NCBI RefSeq assembly: GCF_009296315.1
Contig: NZ_WHLY01000002.1
Coordinates: 2,356,001 to 2,420,000 of the forward strand
DNA length: 64,000 bases
Reading direction: 5' to 3'
Source of the DNA: Salmonirosea aquatica
GTDB lineage: Bacteria > Bacteroidota > Bacteroidia > Cytophagales > Spirosomataceae
Of the stretch, positions 26,358 to 35,969 are shown piece by piece. Each line of letters starts with the position of its first letter. Position 1 is the first letter of the stretch. Made by a program: the position numbers and the translations under genes. The notes under the pieces were generated by a model, which was not told where the DNA came from, did not search any database, and saw nothing but the letters and a program-made list of their open reading frames with translations.

Positions 26358-27131
26358 ATGCTCGAAGCAAAAAATATCTCCTTCCGGATTTCAGGCCGCT
26401 CCTTGCTCGATGCGGTTTCAGTGCAGTTTCATCCGGGCAGGATCAACCTTATCATTGGGCCGAATGGCGCGGGTAAATCGACTTTGGTCAAAATTCTCTG
26501 CGGGCAACTCAAACCAACAGCCGGAGAGGTTTTTTATCAAAAAGAACCCATTGCGCGCACTTCCGTGGCTACCCTGGCGCGGAGCCGAGCGGTACTTTCA
26601 CAGAATGTCGCCCTGGCCTTTCCGTTGACCGTAGCCGAAGTCGTGATGATGGGCCGTTATCCCCATTTCACCGGCCGACCTACCGACCGAGACCGGGCCG
26701 CCTGCGAAGCCGCCATGCGGTTTTTCGCTGTGAACAACATGGCCGCACGGAATTATATGACGCTCAGTGGTGGTGAAAAACAACGTACCCATTTTGCCCG
26801 GGTGACTGCCCAAATCTGGTACCCTACCTCGACGGGCGGACGCTATCTAATTCTTGACGAACCCCTCACTTTTTTGGATGTGTACTACCAGTTCGATTTT
26901 ATGAACAAGCTGGCCAAACTGGCCGAGCAGCAAGACCTGGTGATAGCCGGAGTCGTTCATGATCTGAACCTGGCAGGAAAATATGCTGACCACGTCGTCC
27001 TGCTCCACGAAGGGAAGGTACTCTCCAGCGGAACCAAAGAATCAGTATTGACCTCCGAAAACATCCGGGCGGCCTACCATATGGAAGTGGAAATCCAACA
27101 GGTACAGGGGGGGACGCGGGTGTATTTTTAA
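26358..27131 (+). CDS. hmuV: Haem ABC transporter ATP-binding protein, HmuV-like
   Basis: 257 residues from the ATG at 26,358, one base after the permease stop. A longer in-frame extension (from 26,259) lies inside the permease gene and is rejected. Walker A GPNGAGKST (34-42), signature LSGGEKQR (136-143), Walker B YLILDEP (163-169). The short insert between signature and Walker B (WYPTSTGGR) is typical of HmuV haem importers, and the HFARVTAQIW segment also fits. It powers the HmuU-like permease. Confidence 0.92.
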   Translation: MLEAKNISFRISGRSLLDAVSVQFHPGRINLIIGPNGAGKSTLVKILCGQLKPTAGEVFYQKEPIARTSVATLARSRAVLSQNVALAFPLTVAEVVMMGRYPHFTGRPTDRDRAACEAAMRFFAVNNMAARNYMTLSGGEKQRTHFARVTAQIWYPTSTGGRYLILDEPLTFLDVYYQFDFMNKLAKLAEQQDLVIAGVVHDLNLAGKYADHVVLLHEGKVLSSGTKESVLTSENIRAAYHMEVEIQQVQGGTRVYF

Positions 27132-27233
27132 AGGTTGACTCATTTTTTATAACCTAAGTCTACAATTGTGGGCTGTGCTCCTTAAACTCATTCTAAATTC
27201 CTGCTCCCCAAAACACCTTCACAAGTTATTCGT

Positions 27234-27241
27234 TACTTTTG
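27234..27241 (+). promoter_or_regulatory. -7 box of the metal-efflux locus (TACTTTTG)
   Basis: A perfect TAnnTTTG match 30 bases before the His-rich leader gene. No TTTG at the usual -33 distance, so an activator may be needed. Confidence 0.5.
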
Positions 27242-27271
27242 TCATCATAAAGACAAAGAGACTTTTCTCGA

Positions 27272-27658
27272 ATGAAGCGGTTTTTGGCCTATATGCTGAG
27301 CATCAATCTCCTAGTCGGCAGTATGCTGCCCGGCGGAGGATGCGGAGAATTGGCCAAATTGCCTGACCTTATCCGGCACTACCAGCTTCACGTACAGAAG
27401 AGTGGAGGAGAAATCAGCTTCCTGACTTTCCTGCACATGCACTACGGCGCGGGTTCTAAGCATGTCAACACCGAAGATCATTCCTCACTACCTTCCTTGC
27501 ATGTCCATTTGCTGGTAGCTTTGTTCGTACCGACCGTCTTGGGCATGTATTTTCCCGGCGGCAAATCCCCCGAGCTATCCGGCTTGAAAAATTTCTTCTG
27601 GAATAACCTCTATTCCTTTCAGTTCCAGCGAATCCTGCTCAATCCTCCCAAGTACTGA
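27272..27658 (+). CDS. His-rich leader protein of the heavy-metal efflux locus
   Basis: 128 residues. An N-terminal hydrophobic segment (about 1-22) resembles a signal sequence. Next is a histidine-rich middle (HYQLHVQK, FLHMHYGAG, KHVNTEDHSS, LHVHL) and a second hydrophobic segment (about 88-104). No named domain is recognised. The DLIRHYQLH and FLTFLHMHY pattern recurs in small proteins placed in front of CusA/CzcA genes in Bacteroidota, where the histidines could bind the exported metal. A role as periplasmic metal sensor or chaperone is inference from composition and context. Confidence 0.65.
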   Translation: MKRFLAYMLSINLLVGSMLPGGGCGELAKLPDLIRHYQLHVQKSGGEISFLTFLHMHYGAGSKHVNTEDHSSLPSLHVHLLVALFVPTVLGMYFPGGKSPELSGLKNFFWNNLYSFQFQRILLNPPKY

Positions 27659-27811
27659 TTCTTTCCGTACAGTCGGTTGGGGTACCCTACCTGCTCCCGA
27701 TTCTTGTCATTCATGATCTGCTCCCAGAGTAAGATCCTTCCATTCTGTATTTCTGTCCGTAGTCATTCGCCTGTTTGACGCGAACGGCTCATGACGTAAA
27801 ATTGAGTCTAC

Positions 27812-30800
27812 ATGCTATTCAATGCCATTATCCGATTCAGTATTCGGAACAAACTTATCGTTGGCCTCCTCGTATTGGGTCTGATCGGTTGGGGTGCGTA
27901 CGCGCTTTCCCGTCTGCCGATCGACGCCGTACCCGATATCACGACCAATCAGGTCGTCGTGCTCACGCAGTCGCCTGCCCTGGCCGCGCAGGAAATGGAG
28001 CAGTACATTACCACGCCCGTCGAGCTGAGCCTAGCCAATGTGCAGGGCGTGGAGGAAATCCGTTCTGTATCACGGCTGGGCCTTTCCGTAATCACCGTCG
28101 TATTCGACGACGGCATGGATATTCTGAAAGCCCGCCAACTGGTCAGTGAGCAGTTGGCGCAGGCCACGCAGGATATCCCAGCGGAATTCGGGACACCCTA
28201 CCTGGCACCTATCACTACGGGCCTGGGCGAAATCTACCAGTACACCCTCGTGCCACAACCCGGCTACGAAACCCGTTACGACCTCACCGAACTGCGCACC
28301 ATGCAAGACTGGATCGTGAAACGCCAGCTCACGGGCATTCCGGGGGTTGTGGAGGTAAGTAGTTTTGGCGGGTACGTGAAGCAGTACGAGGTCAGCATCG
28401 ATCCCGAACGCCTGCGCGCGGCCGGTATTACGATGACCGAGCTTTTCGACGCCATGCAGCATAACAACGGCAATACGGGCGGTAGCTACCTTGAAAAAAG
28501 CAGTCAGGCGTACTTTATCCGGGGCGAGGGTACCGTGAAAAGCCTGGACGACATCGGTAACATTGTCATCAAATCCACGGAGGGGGTACCCTTGTTGGTG
28601 CGGAACGTCGCCGATGTGAAGTTTGGCTCGGCGGTTCGCTATGGTGCCATGACCCGCGACGGTGAACGTGAGGCCGTAGGAGCGGTGGTACTGATGCTGA
28701 AAGGAGCGGACGCCGAGCGGACAATCAAGCTGGTGAAAGAACGCGTGGCCCGTATTCAAAAATCGCTACCCGAAGGGGTTCGCATCGAACCCTTCATCGA
28801 CCGCACCGAGCTCATTGACCGGGCTATTCGCACGGTAGAAAAAAACCTGCTGGAAGGTGGATTGATCGTGATTTTTGTGCTGGTATTGCTGCTGGGCAAC
28901 TGGCGGGCAGGGCTGATCGTAGCATCCGTAATCCCACTGGCGATGCTGTTTACCTTCGGGATGATGCACGTCTTTGGCGTGTCGGCCAACCTGATGAGCT
29001 TGGGTGCCATTGACTTCGGACTGGTAGTGGATGGGTCGGTGATTGTGGTGGAGGGGGTACTTCATTTTCTGCACGGTCATTGGAAAACGGGAGATCGGCT
29101 TACGCAGGAACAAATGGACGATACCGTAGAAAGTACTGCGTCCCGAATTCTGAAATCAGCTGTTTTTGGACAAATCATTATTCTCATCGTGTACATCCCG
29201 ATTCTGTCATTATCAGGGATCGAGGGAAAAATGTTCCAGCCGATGGCGCTGACAGTCAGCTTCGCGATCATTGGAGCGTTGCTGCTATCACTAACCTACG
29301 TACCCGCCGCGACCGCCCTGTTTTTGAAGAAAAAAATCAATAACGAAAAGAATTTTTCGGATCGTTTGGTCGGTAAACTCTACTCCTTCTACGAGCCGAT
29401 GGTACGTCGAGCGCTGGATTTTCGGGTTGCAATCGTGGGCGTAGCTGTGGTTGTTTTGTTAATGAGCGGCTGGCTGTTCAGTACGTTAGGAGGCGAGTTC
29501 ATCCCCCAACTCGACGAAGGCGACATCGCCATCGACCTACGAATGCCTACGGGTACCTCCCTGACCGAAACCATCGATGCGACGCTCAAAGCCCAGCGGG
29601 CACTCCTGAAAAACTTTCCTGAGGTACGCCAGGTAGTGGGCCGCATCGGGGCCTCGGAGGTACCCACCGACCCAATGCCCGTAGAAATGACCGATCAGAT
29701 GATCAACATGAAAGACCGCGCTGATTGGACTTCGGCCGAAACTCGAGAGGAAATGTCCGAAAAAATGAATGAGGTACTGGCGCGCGAGGTACCTGGCGTT
29801 ATGACCGAATTCACGCAGCCCATCCAGATGCGCTTCAACGAAATGATTACCGGTGCGCGCTCTGATGTGGTGGTGAAAATTTATGGTGACGATCTGAAAA
29901 CGCTTTTCGAGCGAGCCAATGCCGCTTCTGCGCTCATCACGCCCATCGCGGGAGTAGTCAGTTGCCGGGTAGAGCCGATCGTAGGACTCCCTCAGATCAA
30001 CGCCGTCTACCACCGCGACCGCCTGGCGCAGTATGGCCTCGACGTAGCCGATGTCAACCAACTCATTCGAACCTCTTTTGCCGGAGAAACCGCCGGAGTA
30101 GTGTTTGAAGGAGAGCGACGTTTCGACCTGGTCGTGCGGCTCGACAGTACCCACCGCATCGACCTCACCGATTTACGTAATCTATATGTACCCCTACCCG
30201 GGGGTGGAGCGGTACCTATGGGCGAACTAGCTGATATTCGCTACGAAGAAGCCCCCGCCCAGATTTCCCGTGATAACACCAAGCGCCGGATTACTATTGG
30301 TATCAATGTACTCAATCGGGATGTAGCAAGCGTGGTGGAGGATATTCAGGCCAAGATTGAAAAGCGGGTACCCCTGCCTGAAGGGTACTATTTCAGCTAC
30401 GGCGGGGCCTTTGAAAACCTGCAGCAGGCCAGTCGGCGGTTGTTAATCGCCGTACCCTTGGCGCTATTATTGATTTTCGTTTTACTCTATTTCACCTTTG
30501 GCTCGCTGGTCGAGGCTTTGCTGATTTTCACGGCGGTACCTTTCTCGGCGGTGGGGGGTATCTGGGCGTTGTGGCTGCGCGATATGCCCTTCAGTATTTC
30601 GGCGGGCGTCGGTTTCATTGCCCTTTTTGGTGTGGCCGTGCTCAATGGAATCGTGTTGATCAGCTACCTGGATCAATTGGCCAAAGAAGGTGACCGCGAC
30701 CTGCGCGCGCGTATTCTGCACGGAGTACAGGCTCGCTTCCGCCCGGTACTCATGACTGCCTCAGTCGCATCGCTGGGCTTCCTGCCCATGGCGCTGTCTA

Positions 30801-32170
30801 CCTCGGCAGGAGCCGAAGTACAGCGGCCCCTCGCTACGGTAGTGATCGGAGGTTTGATTACGGCTACGCTTCTTACCTTAGTGGTTTTACCTGTATTATA
30901 TAGTTTGGTAAAAGGAGGGGCCAAAGGACAAAGCGGCCAGGGCACAAAGCGGTCCGGCGGCCCGGCAACAATTCTCTCTTTGTGCCTCTGTGCCCTGGGA
31001 ACTCTATGCCTCAATTCTACCGCACAAGCTCAGAGGGTCGTTTCGCTCGATGAGGCCGTGCAGGAGGCTACCGCGCAGAACCTGTTGATCAAGTCCGACC
31101 AACTGGGGATACAGGAACAGCAGGCGCTGTTGCCTGCCTCGTTCAACCCGCCCAAAACGGCCGTGGATGTGCAGTATGGCCAAACCCAGGCCCGACCGCT
31201 CGATTACACGGTAACCGCCATCCAGTCATTTTCAGCGCCGGGACTGTACCGGGCGCAACGTGAAGTGGCTGAGAGTAATGTCCAAAGTGCGCGATACCGC
31301 CTGGTCGTAAGCCGTATTCGGCTGGCTAACGAAGTAAAGCGGACCTACTATCAACTACTCTTTGACCAGAAGTTACTGGATGTATTGCGGCAGCAGAGTG
31401 AACTGTTCCGTGAATCGGCGCGGGCAGCGGAGATACGCTTCCAAACCGGCGAATCCAATCGGCTGGAGGCCGTTACGGCCCAAAGTCGCAACCAGCACCT
31501 GAGCCAGCGCATACGCAACGCCCGTCGCGAGCAGGAAATGCACTATGCGGCACTACGCCTGTTGCTCCAGACCTCAGATAGTCTGCATATCGACACCCTC
31601 GTGGCGTTGAAACGCCCGCTGAACGATCAGGTTTCGGCTTTAATGGCTGTGGAAAATAACCCGCAACTGAGCGTATTGAAACAGGAGATCGAAAATAGCC
31701 GTCTGCAAACCAAACTCGAAAAAACCAACCGCCTGCCCGACTGGCGGCTGGGTGTCCTGAACCAATCCATCGAACGCACCTACGGGTACAGCGCGCTGCA
31801 CGTGGGGGTATCATTTCCGCTTTTCACCAAAGCCCAGAATGCCCGCGTGCAGGCGGCCCGCATTCAGCAGCAAATCCGGGAGACCCAACTGAACTTCACC
31901 ACGCGCCAACTGGCCACCGAACTGGAGGTAGCCCGCGCACGGCAACGCAGCCTGGCCGCTACACTGGACTACTACGAAAGCTTTGCCTTACCCCAGGCCG
32001 AACTTATTCAGCAAACGGCTCTTACGGCCTACACCAGCGGTGAGATTGGCTACGTGGAGTTCTTCGCGGCTATTCAGCAGGCGTACCTGTTGCAGGAAGA
32101 GTACCTGACCAACGTTCTCGAATTCGACACCAGTCTGATTCGGATCGAGGAGATTTTGGGAATAGAGTAG
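27812..32170 (+). CDS. czcA: CzcA/CusA-type heavy-metal RND pump fused to a TolC-like domain
   Basis: 1452 residues. Residues 1 to about 1030 are a complete HME-RND pump with 12 membrane segments and two periplasmic porter regions. The TM4 motif GAIDFGLVVDGSVIVVE (about 399-415) has the DFG...DG form of divalent-cation exporters (Co/Zn/Cd/Ni) and not the Cu/Ag form. Residues about 1065-1452 are an outer-membrane efflux (TolC/CzcC-like) domain. A linker carries a second signal-peptide-like segment ending STAQAQ (about 1050-1072). Such fusions are known in Bacteroidota. How one chain reaches both membranes is unclear; cleavage after AQAQ is one possibility. The CzcB-like adaptor follows 48 bases later, completing the three-part efflux system. 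Confidence 0.93.
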   Translation: MLFNAIIRFSIRNKLIVGLLVLGLIGWGAYALSRLPIDAVPDITTNQVVVLTQSPALAAQEMEQYITTPVELSLANVQGVEEIRSVSRLGLSVITVVFDDGMDILKARQLVSEQLAQATQDIPAEFGTPYLAPITTGLGEIYQYTLVPQPGYETRYDLTELRTMQDWIVKRQLTGIPGVVEVSSFGGYVKQYEVSIDPERLRAAGITMTELFDAMQHNNGNTGGSYLEKSSQAYFIRGEGTVKSLDDIGNIVIKSTEGVPLLVRNVADVKFGSAVRYGAMTRDGEREAVGAVVLMLKGADAERTIKLVKERVARIQKSLPEGVRIEPFIDRTELIDRAIRTVEKNLLEGGLIVIFVLVLLLGNWRAGLIVASVIPLAMLFTFGMMHVFGVSANLMSLGAIDFGLVVDGSVIVVEGVLHFLHGHWKTGDRLTQEQMDDTVESTASRILKSAVFGQIIILIVYIPILSLSGIEGKMFQPMALTVSFAIIGALLLSLTYVPAATALFLKKKINNEKNFSDRLVGKLYSFYEPMVRRALDFRVAIVGVAVVVLLMSGWLFSTLGGEFIPQLDEGDIAIDLRMPTGTSLTETIDATLKAQRALLKNFPEVRQVVGRIGASEVPTDPMPVEMTDQMINMKDRADWTSAETREEMSEKMNEVLAREVPGVMTEFTQPIQMRFNEMITGARSDVVVKIYGDDLKTLFERANAASALITPIAGVVSCRVEPIVGLPQINAVYHRDRLAQYGLDVADVNQLIRTSFAGETAGVVFEGERRFDLVVRLDSTHRIDLTDLRNLYVPLPGGGAVPMGELADIRYEEAPAQISRDNTKRRITIGINVLNRDVASVVEDIQAKIEKRVPLPEGYYFSYGGAFENLQQASRRLLIAVPLALLLIFVLLYFTFGSLVEALLIFTAVPFSAVGGIWALWLRDMPFSISAGVGFIALFGVAVLNGIVLISYLDQLAKEGDRDLRARILHGVQARFRPVLMTASVASLGFLPMALSTSAGAEVQRPLATVVIGGLITATLLTLVVLPVLYSLVKGGAKGQSGQGTKRSGGPATILSLCLCALGTLCLNSTAQAQRVVSLDEAVQEATAQNLLIKSDQLGIQEQQALLPASFNPPKTAVDVQYGQTQARPLDYTVTAIQSFSAPGLYRAQREVAESNVQSARYRLVVSRIRLANEVKRTYYQLLFDQKLLDVLRQQSELFRESARAAEIRFQTGESNRLEAVTAQSRNQHLSQRIRNARREQEMHYAALRLLLQTSDSLHIDTLVALKRPLNDQVSALMAVENNPQLSVLKQEIENSRLQTKLEKTNRLPDWRLGVLNQSIERTYGYSALHVGVSFPLFTKAQNARVQAARIQQQIRETQLNFTTRQLATELEVARARQRSLAATLDYYESFALPQAELIQQTALTAYTSGEIGYVEFFAAIQQAYLLQEEYLTNVLEFDTSLIRIEEILGIE
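30937..30998. repeat. Inverted GGCACAAAG repeat inside the pump-TolC linker
   Basis: CCAGGGCACAAAG (30,937-30,949) faces CTTTGTGCC-TC-TGTGCCCTGG (30,978-30,998). The GTGCAAAGG/GCACAAAG wording also occurs between genes at 43,820-43,850, so this looks like an intergenic-type element that became coding when the two genes fused. Confidence 0.4.
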
Positions 32171-32218
32171 CTACACTTTGACAAGACCTATAAATCAGAT
32201 TTTCAATCGAAAATATTT

Positions 32219-33388
32219 ATGAAAAAGATACATCGAATATTCTTCCTATCGCTTTTGGTGGCACTTGGCTCCTGCCAGAAAGAATCCGGGCCAGACAACA
32301 ATACCCCGGCTGCGGATAGGGTACCTTCCGATAGTACCACGATCAATGAAATTACCCTGACCGGGGCGCAGTACAAAGCCATCGGCGTGCAGCTGGGTAG
32401 CGTAAAAACCGAAACGGTCAGCACTGAGGTGAAAGCCAATGGTCGCGTAGACCTCCCGCCCGAGAACCGGGCAACAGTGAGTGTACCTGTGAGCGGTAAA
32501 ATCCGGTATGTGAATGCCCTGCCCGGTCAGCCTGTCCGGAAAGGCGAATTGCTGGCGACACTTGAGAGCTTCGAGTTTATCCAGTTGCAGCAGGACTATT
32601 TGCAGAACACCAGTCAGTTGACCTTCCTGGAAAAAGAATTGGAACGCCAGCGGACGCTGAGTGCGGAAAACGTAGGTGCCCGCAAGAATTACGAACAGGC
32701 TCAGGCCAACTATGAAGCCACGAAAGCCCTGACGCAATCGTTAGCCGCCAAACTGAGGCTTCTGGGACTTTCGAGCGAATCCCTGATCAAAAACGGCATT
32801 GCGCCGACGGTGGGGATTGTGTCCCCCGTCAATGGGTATATTACGGTAGCCAACATTAACTTGGGCAAAGAGATAGCCGCTGGCCAGGAAATGCTGGAAG
32901 TTATTGACAAGACCCACATGCACATCGAACTTAACGTATTCGAACAGGATGCCTCCTCGATAAAAAAGGGACAATCGGTGCGAATTCTGCAACAAAACAC
33001 GCCGCCGCTGGAAGCTTATGTCTACCTGGTAGGCCGGATGTTTGAGGGCGATGCCCGTACTTTGAACATCCATGCGCACGTCCGTGACGAAAAACGGGAG
33101 GAGGATCTGATCCCAGGCGCCTACGTCAATGCCTACATCCGCACGGGCGACCGACAGGCGCTGACCGTCCCACCCGAGGCGGTGGTGCGGAAAGGAGAGC
33201 ACGGATTTATTTATATTCAGGAAAAAAATTACGAATTTCGTCGGATTCCCGTACAGATCGGCAGTACCGCCGATTCGGGCAACACTGAAATAAAGACGTC
33301 CGTTAATCTAGTTGATAAACAATTGGTCGTGAAGGGTGCCTACCTTATCGACGCCGAATTGGCCAAGCGCAGCGAACCAGAAGAATAA
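32219..33388 (+). CDS. czcB: RND efflux periplasmic adaptor (CzcB/CusB-like) lipoprotein
   Basis: 389 residues. Lipoprotein signal with LGSC (cysteine at 19). Adaptor architecture: a membrane-proximal strand, the lipoyl half ATVSVPVSGKIRYVNALPG, a helical hairpin (about 120-180, FIQLQQDYL through KALTQSLAAKL), the second lipoyl half GIVSPVNGYITVANINLGK and a beta-barrel. It bridges the RND pump and the TolC-like part across the periplasm. Same strand and close spacing to the pump gene support a shared transcript. Confidence 0.92.
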   Translation: MKKIHRIFFLSLLVALGSCQKESGPDNNTPAADRVPSDSTTINEITLTGAQYKAIGVQLGSVKTETVSTEVKANGRVDLPPENRATVSVPVSGKIRYVNALPGQPVRKGELLATLESFEFIQLQQDYLQNTSQLTFLEKELERQRTLSAENVGARKNYEQAQANYEATKALTQSLAAKLRLLGLSSESLIKNGIAPTVGIVSPVNGYITVANINLGKEIAAGQEMLEVIDKTHMHIELNVFEQDASSIKKGQSVRILQQNTPPLEAYVYLVGRMFEGDARTLNIHAHVRDEKREEDLIPGAYVNAYIRTGDRQALTVPPEAVVRKGEHGFIYIQEKNYEFRRIPVQIGSTADSGNTEIKTSVNLVDKQLVVKGAYLIDAELAKRSEPEE

Positions 33389-33451
33389 ATGTAGGGAGCG
33401 GTTGTTACCCTGTTATTTGATTGATATACCAAATAAATACCTGACTTTATT

Positions 33452-33763
33452 ATGAAAATCTACCAAGTAGCCTTATTCATTGTAGCAGCATTGCTATTTT
33501 TGACAACACTGAATGCGCTTTCCATACCCGACAGACTGTATATAGTTCTACAAATTGCGGTTCCCCTTTTAGCCCTGTACGCTGCTTTTCTATACCGAAG
33601 AAAATCGCTGATTACCTCCCTCGCATTACTCGTGGCTGCATTTGCTTTCAATCCCCTGGTTACACCGGAATTTGACCAACGGACGTTAATAATCATTACC
33701 CTGGCCGTAGCCGCCGCTTTCATCCGAATTGGACTGAATTTGCGAGAACTCAGACCGGAATAA
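33452..33763 (+). CDS. Small membrane protein (DUF6804-like), unknown function
   Basis: 103 residues with four hydrophobic segments (about 4-22, 30-46, 50-66, 76-92) separated by short polar turns such as YRRKS and TPEFDQRT. It resembles small uncharacterised membrane proteins annotated DUF6804 in Bacteroidota; the resemblance is by layout only. It begins 63 bases after the adaptor gene and could be part of the efflux transcript. No function can be assigned. Confidence 0.6.
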   Translation: MKIYQVALFIVAALLFLTTLNALSIPDRLYIVLQIAVPLLALYAAFLYRRKSLITSLALLVAAFAFNPLVTPEFDQRTLIIITLAVAAAFIRIGLNLRELRPE

Positions 33764-33945
33764 ATTGATAGGTAGGCAGGGGTACCTTGATATAAAAAAG
33801 GGATGGGGGGAATAGTTGCTCTCGATGCTCTACCTAGATTTTCATAACAAAGCCGAAGAATGACAAACCAAATAGCTTGTGTGCTGTTCATGCGTGTGTG
33901 CCCTTATATCGAAGTTATCCATCACGAAACAAAGTACCCTACCTT

Positions 33946-34992
33946 ATGACCCCAAACCGACGTTCCTTCCTGCGACTTACCGCGCTGGCGCTGCCTTTCG
34001 CGCAAGTAAACCGCCTTTTTGCCAAAAACGCTGTCAACAAACCTGTCGTAATTTCGACCTGGGATAGCGGCCAGATCGCCAACGGGGCCGCCTGGCCCAT
34101 TTTGGAAAAAGGCGGAAAAGCTCTGGATGCCGTGGAACAGGCGGGCATCGCCATCGAAAACGACATCAATTGCTGCGTAGGACTGGGCGGCAATCCGGAT
34201 CGTGACGGGCACGTAACGCTGGATGCCTGCATCATGGACGAAAAGGCCAATTGCGGCTCCGTCGCTTTCCTGGAGCGTATCAAGCATCCCGTATCCGTTG
34301 CCCGCAAGCTCATGGAAGCCACGCCGCATGTATTCCTGGTGGGGGTAGGTGCGCAGCAGTTTGCCCTCGAAAACGGCTTTCCGCTGGAATCGGGGGAACT
34401 GTCGGCCGATGCCAAAAATTCGTACGAGAATTGGCTCAAGAAGGCGGAATATAAACCCGTGATCAACGTGGAGCTGCAACAGAATAAGAATAAAGCCAAG
34501 GATCAAAAAGGACACGGGCCCTTTGCTCCTGCCCGGCTGGAAAACGGCGCGTTCAACCATGATACCATGGGTACCCTGGCGCTGGATGCCAACGGCGACG
34601 TGTCGGGTATGTGTACTACCAGTGGTATGGGGTTTAAGATGCGGGGCCGGGTAGGTGACTCGCCCATCATCGGGGCTGGACTGTTTGTGGATAACGAGGT
34701 AGGGGCCGCCACCTCATCGGGCCAGGGCGAAGAAGTGATCCGGGTGTGTGGTACCCACCTGGTGGTGGAGCTGATGCGGTCAGGGCTTTCGCCCTACGAA
34801 GCCTGCAAAAAAGCCGTGGAACGGATTATAAAACCGGACCCGGGACGGGCCAAAACGTTTCAGGTAGGCTTTATCGCCATCAACAAGCAGGGCGAGGTAG
34901 GCGCCTACTCCATCCAGAAGGGGTTCAATTATACCGTCACGGAAAGAGGCGGCAAGCCCCAGGTCATCAATGCGAAAAGTCATTTCGCCTGA
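33946..34992 (+). CDS. N(4)-(beta-N-acetylglucosaminyl)-L-asparaginase family (Ntn hydrolase)
   Basis: 348 residues from the ATG at 33,946. That start gives a twin-arginine signal peptide (NRRSFLRLTALALP), so export through Tat is expected. An in-frame ATG-like extension 69 bases upstream is rejected. The self-cleavage site is HDTMGT with nucleophile T207. The substrate motifs GRVGDSPIIGAG and ATSSGQGEEVIR are characteristic of aspartylglucosaminidase, which cleaves the GlcNAc-Asn bond left after glycoprotein breakdown. The GH16 gene starts 3 bases after its stop, which suggests both serve extracellular glycan breakdown. Confidence 0.92.
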   Translation: MTPNRRSFLRLTALALPFAQVNRLFAKNAVNKPVVISTWDSGQIANGAAWPILEKGGKALDAVEQAGIAIENDINCCVGLGGNPDRDGHVTLDACIMDEKANCGSVAFLERIKHPVSVARKLMEATPHVFLVGVGAQQFALENGFPLESGELSADAKNSYENWLKKAEYKPVINVELQQNKNKAKDQKGHGPFAPARLENGAFNHDTMGTLALDANGDVSGMCTTSGMGFKMRGRVGDSPIIGAGLFVDNEVGAATSSGQGEEVIRVCGTHLVVELMRSGLSPYEACKKAVERIIKPDPGRAKTFQVGFIAINKQGEVGAYSIQKGFNYTVTERGGKPQVINAKSHFA

Positions 34993-34995
34993 ATC

Positions 34996-35808
34996 GTGAA
35001 AAATTACTGGCTGGTACTTTTACTGGGTATATCCTTCTCGGCTCACGCCCAGTGGAAATTGGTGTGGGCCGATGAATTCAACACCGAAGGTACCCCCGAT
35101 CCCAAGAACTGGAAGTTTGAGCAGGGCTATGCCCGCAATGAAGAATTCCAGTGGTACCAGCCCGACAATGCCTACTGCCGGGGAGGTTTGCTTGTGATAG
35201 AAGGGAGAAAAGTAGATAAGCCAAACCCAACCTACCAACCAGGGAGTGCTTCCTGGCGCACCAATCGGCCCCGGATTGAGTATACTTCGTCCAGCCTGCA
35301 GACCCGCGGATTGCACGCCTGGCAGTACGGGCGATTCGAGATGCGGGGCCGGATCGACACCCGGCCGGGGCTGTGGCCGGCCTTTTGGACGCTGGGCGTT
35401 GCGGGCGGGTGGCCCGACAACGGCGAGCTCGATATCATGGAGTACTACCGGGGTATGCTCCTGGCCAATGCCGCTTGGGGATCGGACCAGCGCTACAAAG
35501 CTACCTGGGACGATTCGCGCAAACCCATCACGGAGTTCGATGATCCGGCCTGGTCCAGCAAATTTCACGTGTGGCGCATGGATTGGGATGAAAAGCGGAT
35601 TCAGTTTTTTGTCGATGACCTGCTTTTGAACGAGGTGGACCTGGAAAAAACCTATAATGCCGGCGGGGAAAAGAAAAATCCATTCCAGCAGCCGCACTAC
35701 CTGCTTTTGAACCTGGCGATCGGCGGCCTGAATGGCGGCGATCCTGCGGCGACGGAATTCCCTGCGCGCTTCGAAGTCGATTATGTACGGGTCTACCAGC
35801 ACAAGTGA
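34996..35808 (+). CDS. GH16 family glycoside hydrolase (beta-glucanase/laminarinase-like)
   Basis: 270 residues from a GTG at 34,996, three bases after the upstream stop. This start gives a clean signal peptide ending SAHAQ (residue 19). The GH16 catalytic motif E-x-D-x-x-E is seen as E144, D146, E149 in NGELDIMEY. Other family blocks are WKLVWADEF, YTSSSLQTR, YGRFEMRGRI and GLWPAFWTLG. Beta-1,3- or mixed-linkage glucanase activity is likely; agarase- or carrageenase-type specificity cannot be excluded. Exported, probably periplasmic or secreted, since there is no sorting domain or lipobox. Confidence 0.93.
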   Translation: MKNYWLVLLLGISFSAHAQWKLVWADEFNTEGTPDPKNWKFEQGYARNEEFQWYQPDNAYCRGGLLVIEGRKVDKPNPTYQPGSASWRTNRPRIEYTSSSLQTRGLHAWQYGRFEMRGRIDTRPGLWPAFWTLGVAGGWPDNGELDIMEYYRGMLLANAAWGSDQRYKATWDDSRKPITEFDDPAWSSKFHVWRMDWDEKRIQFFVDDLLLNEVDLEKTYNAGGEKKNPFQQPHYLLLNLAIGGLNGGDPAATEFPARFEVDYVRVYQHK

Positions 35809-35969
35809 GTCTGGGAAATTTCATAGAACCCCATCCCCCCGCTTATAAATAAGCTTTCCTTTTCTGCACCTGATTTAGCTACTTTGCAGCCATCAATTCT
35901 GACGATTTATCGTTTTTATTAAACCCTACTCCACCAAATTGGGTTGAAAAGAGCAGATCTAGACCGCGC

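Noticed and set aside
27812-32170. Possible artefactual fusion of the RND pump and TolC-like genes by a lost stop
   Set aside because: Fusions of this size and order are known in Bacteroidota, and the frame is continuous through the linker without a homopolymer break.
35020-35802. A 260-codon open frame on the minus strand
   Set aside because: It lies exactly opposite the GH16 gene, which has an intact catalytic motif and signal peptide.
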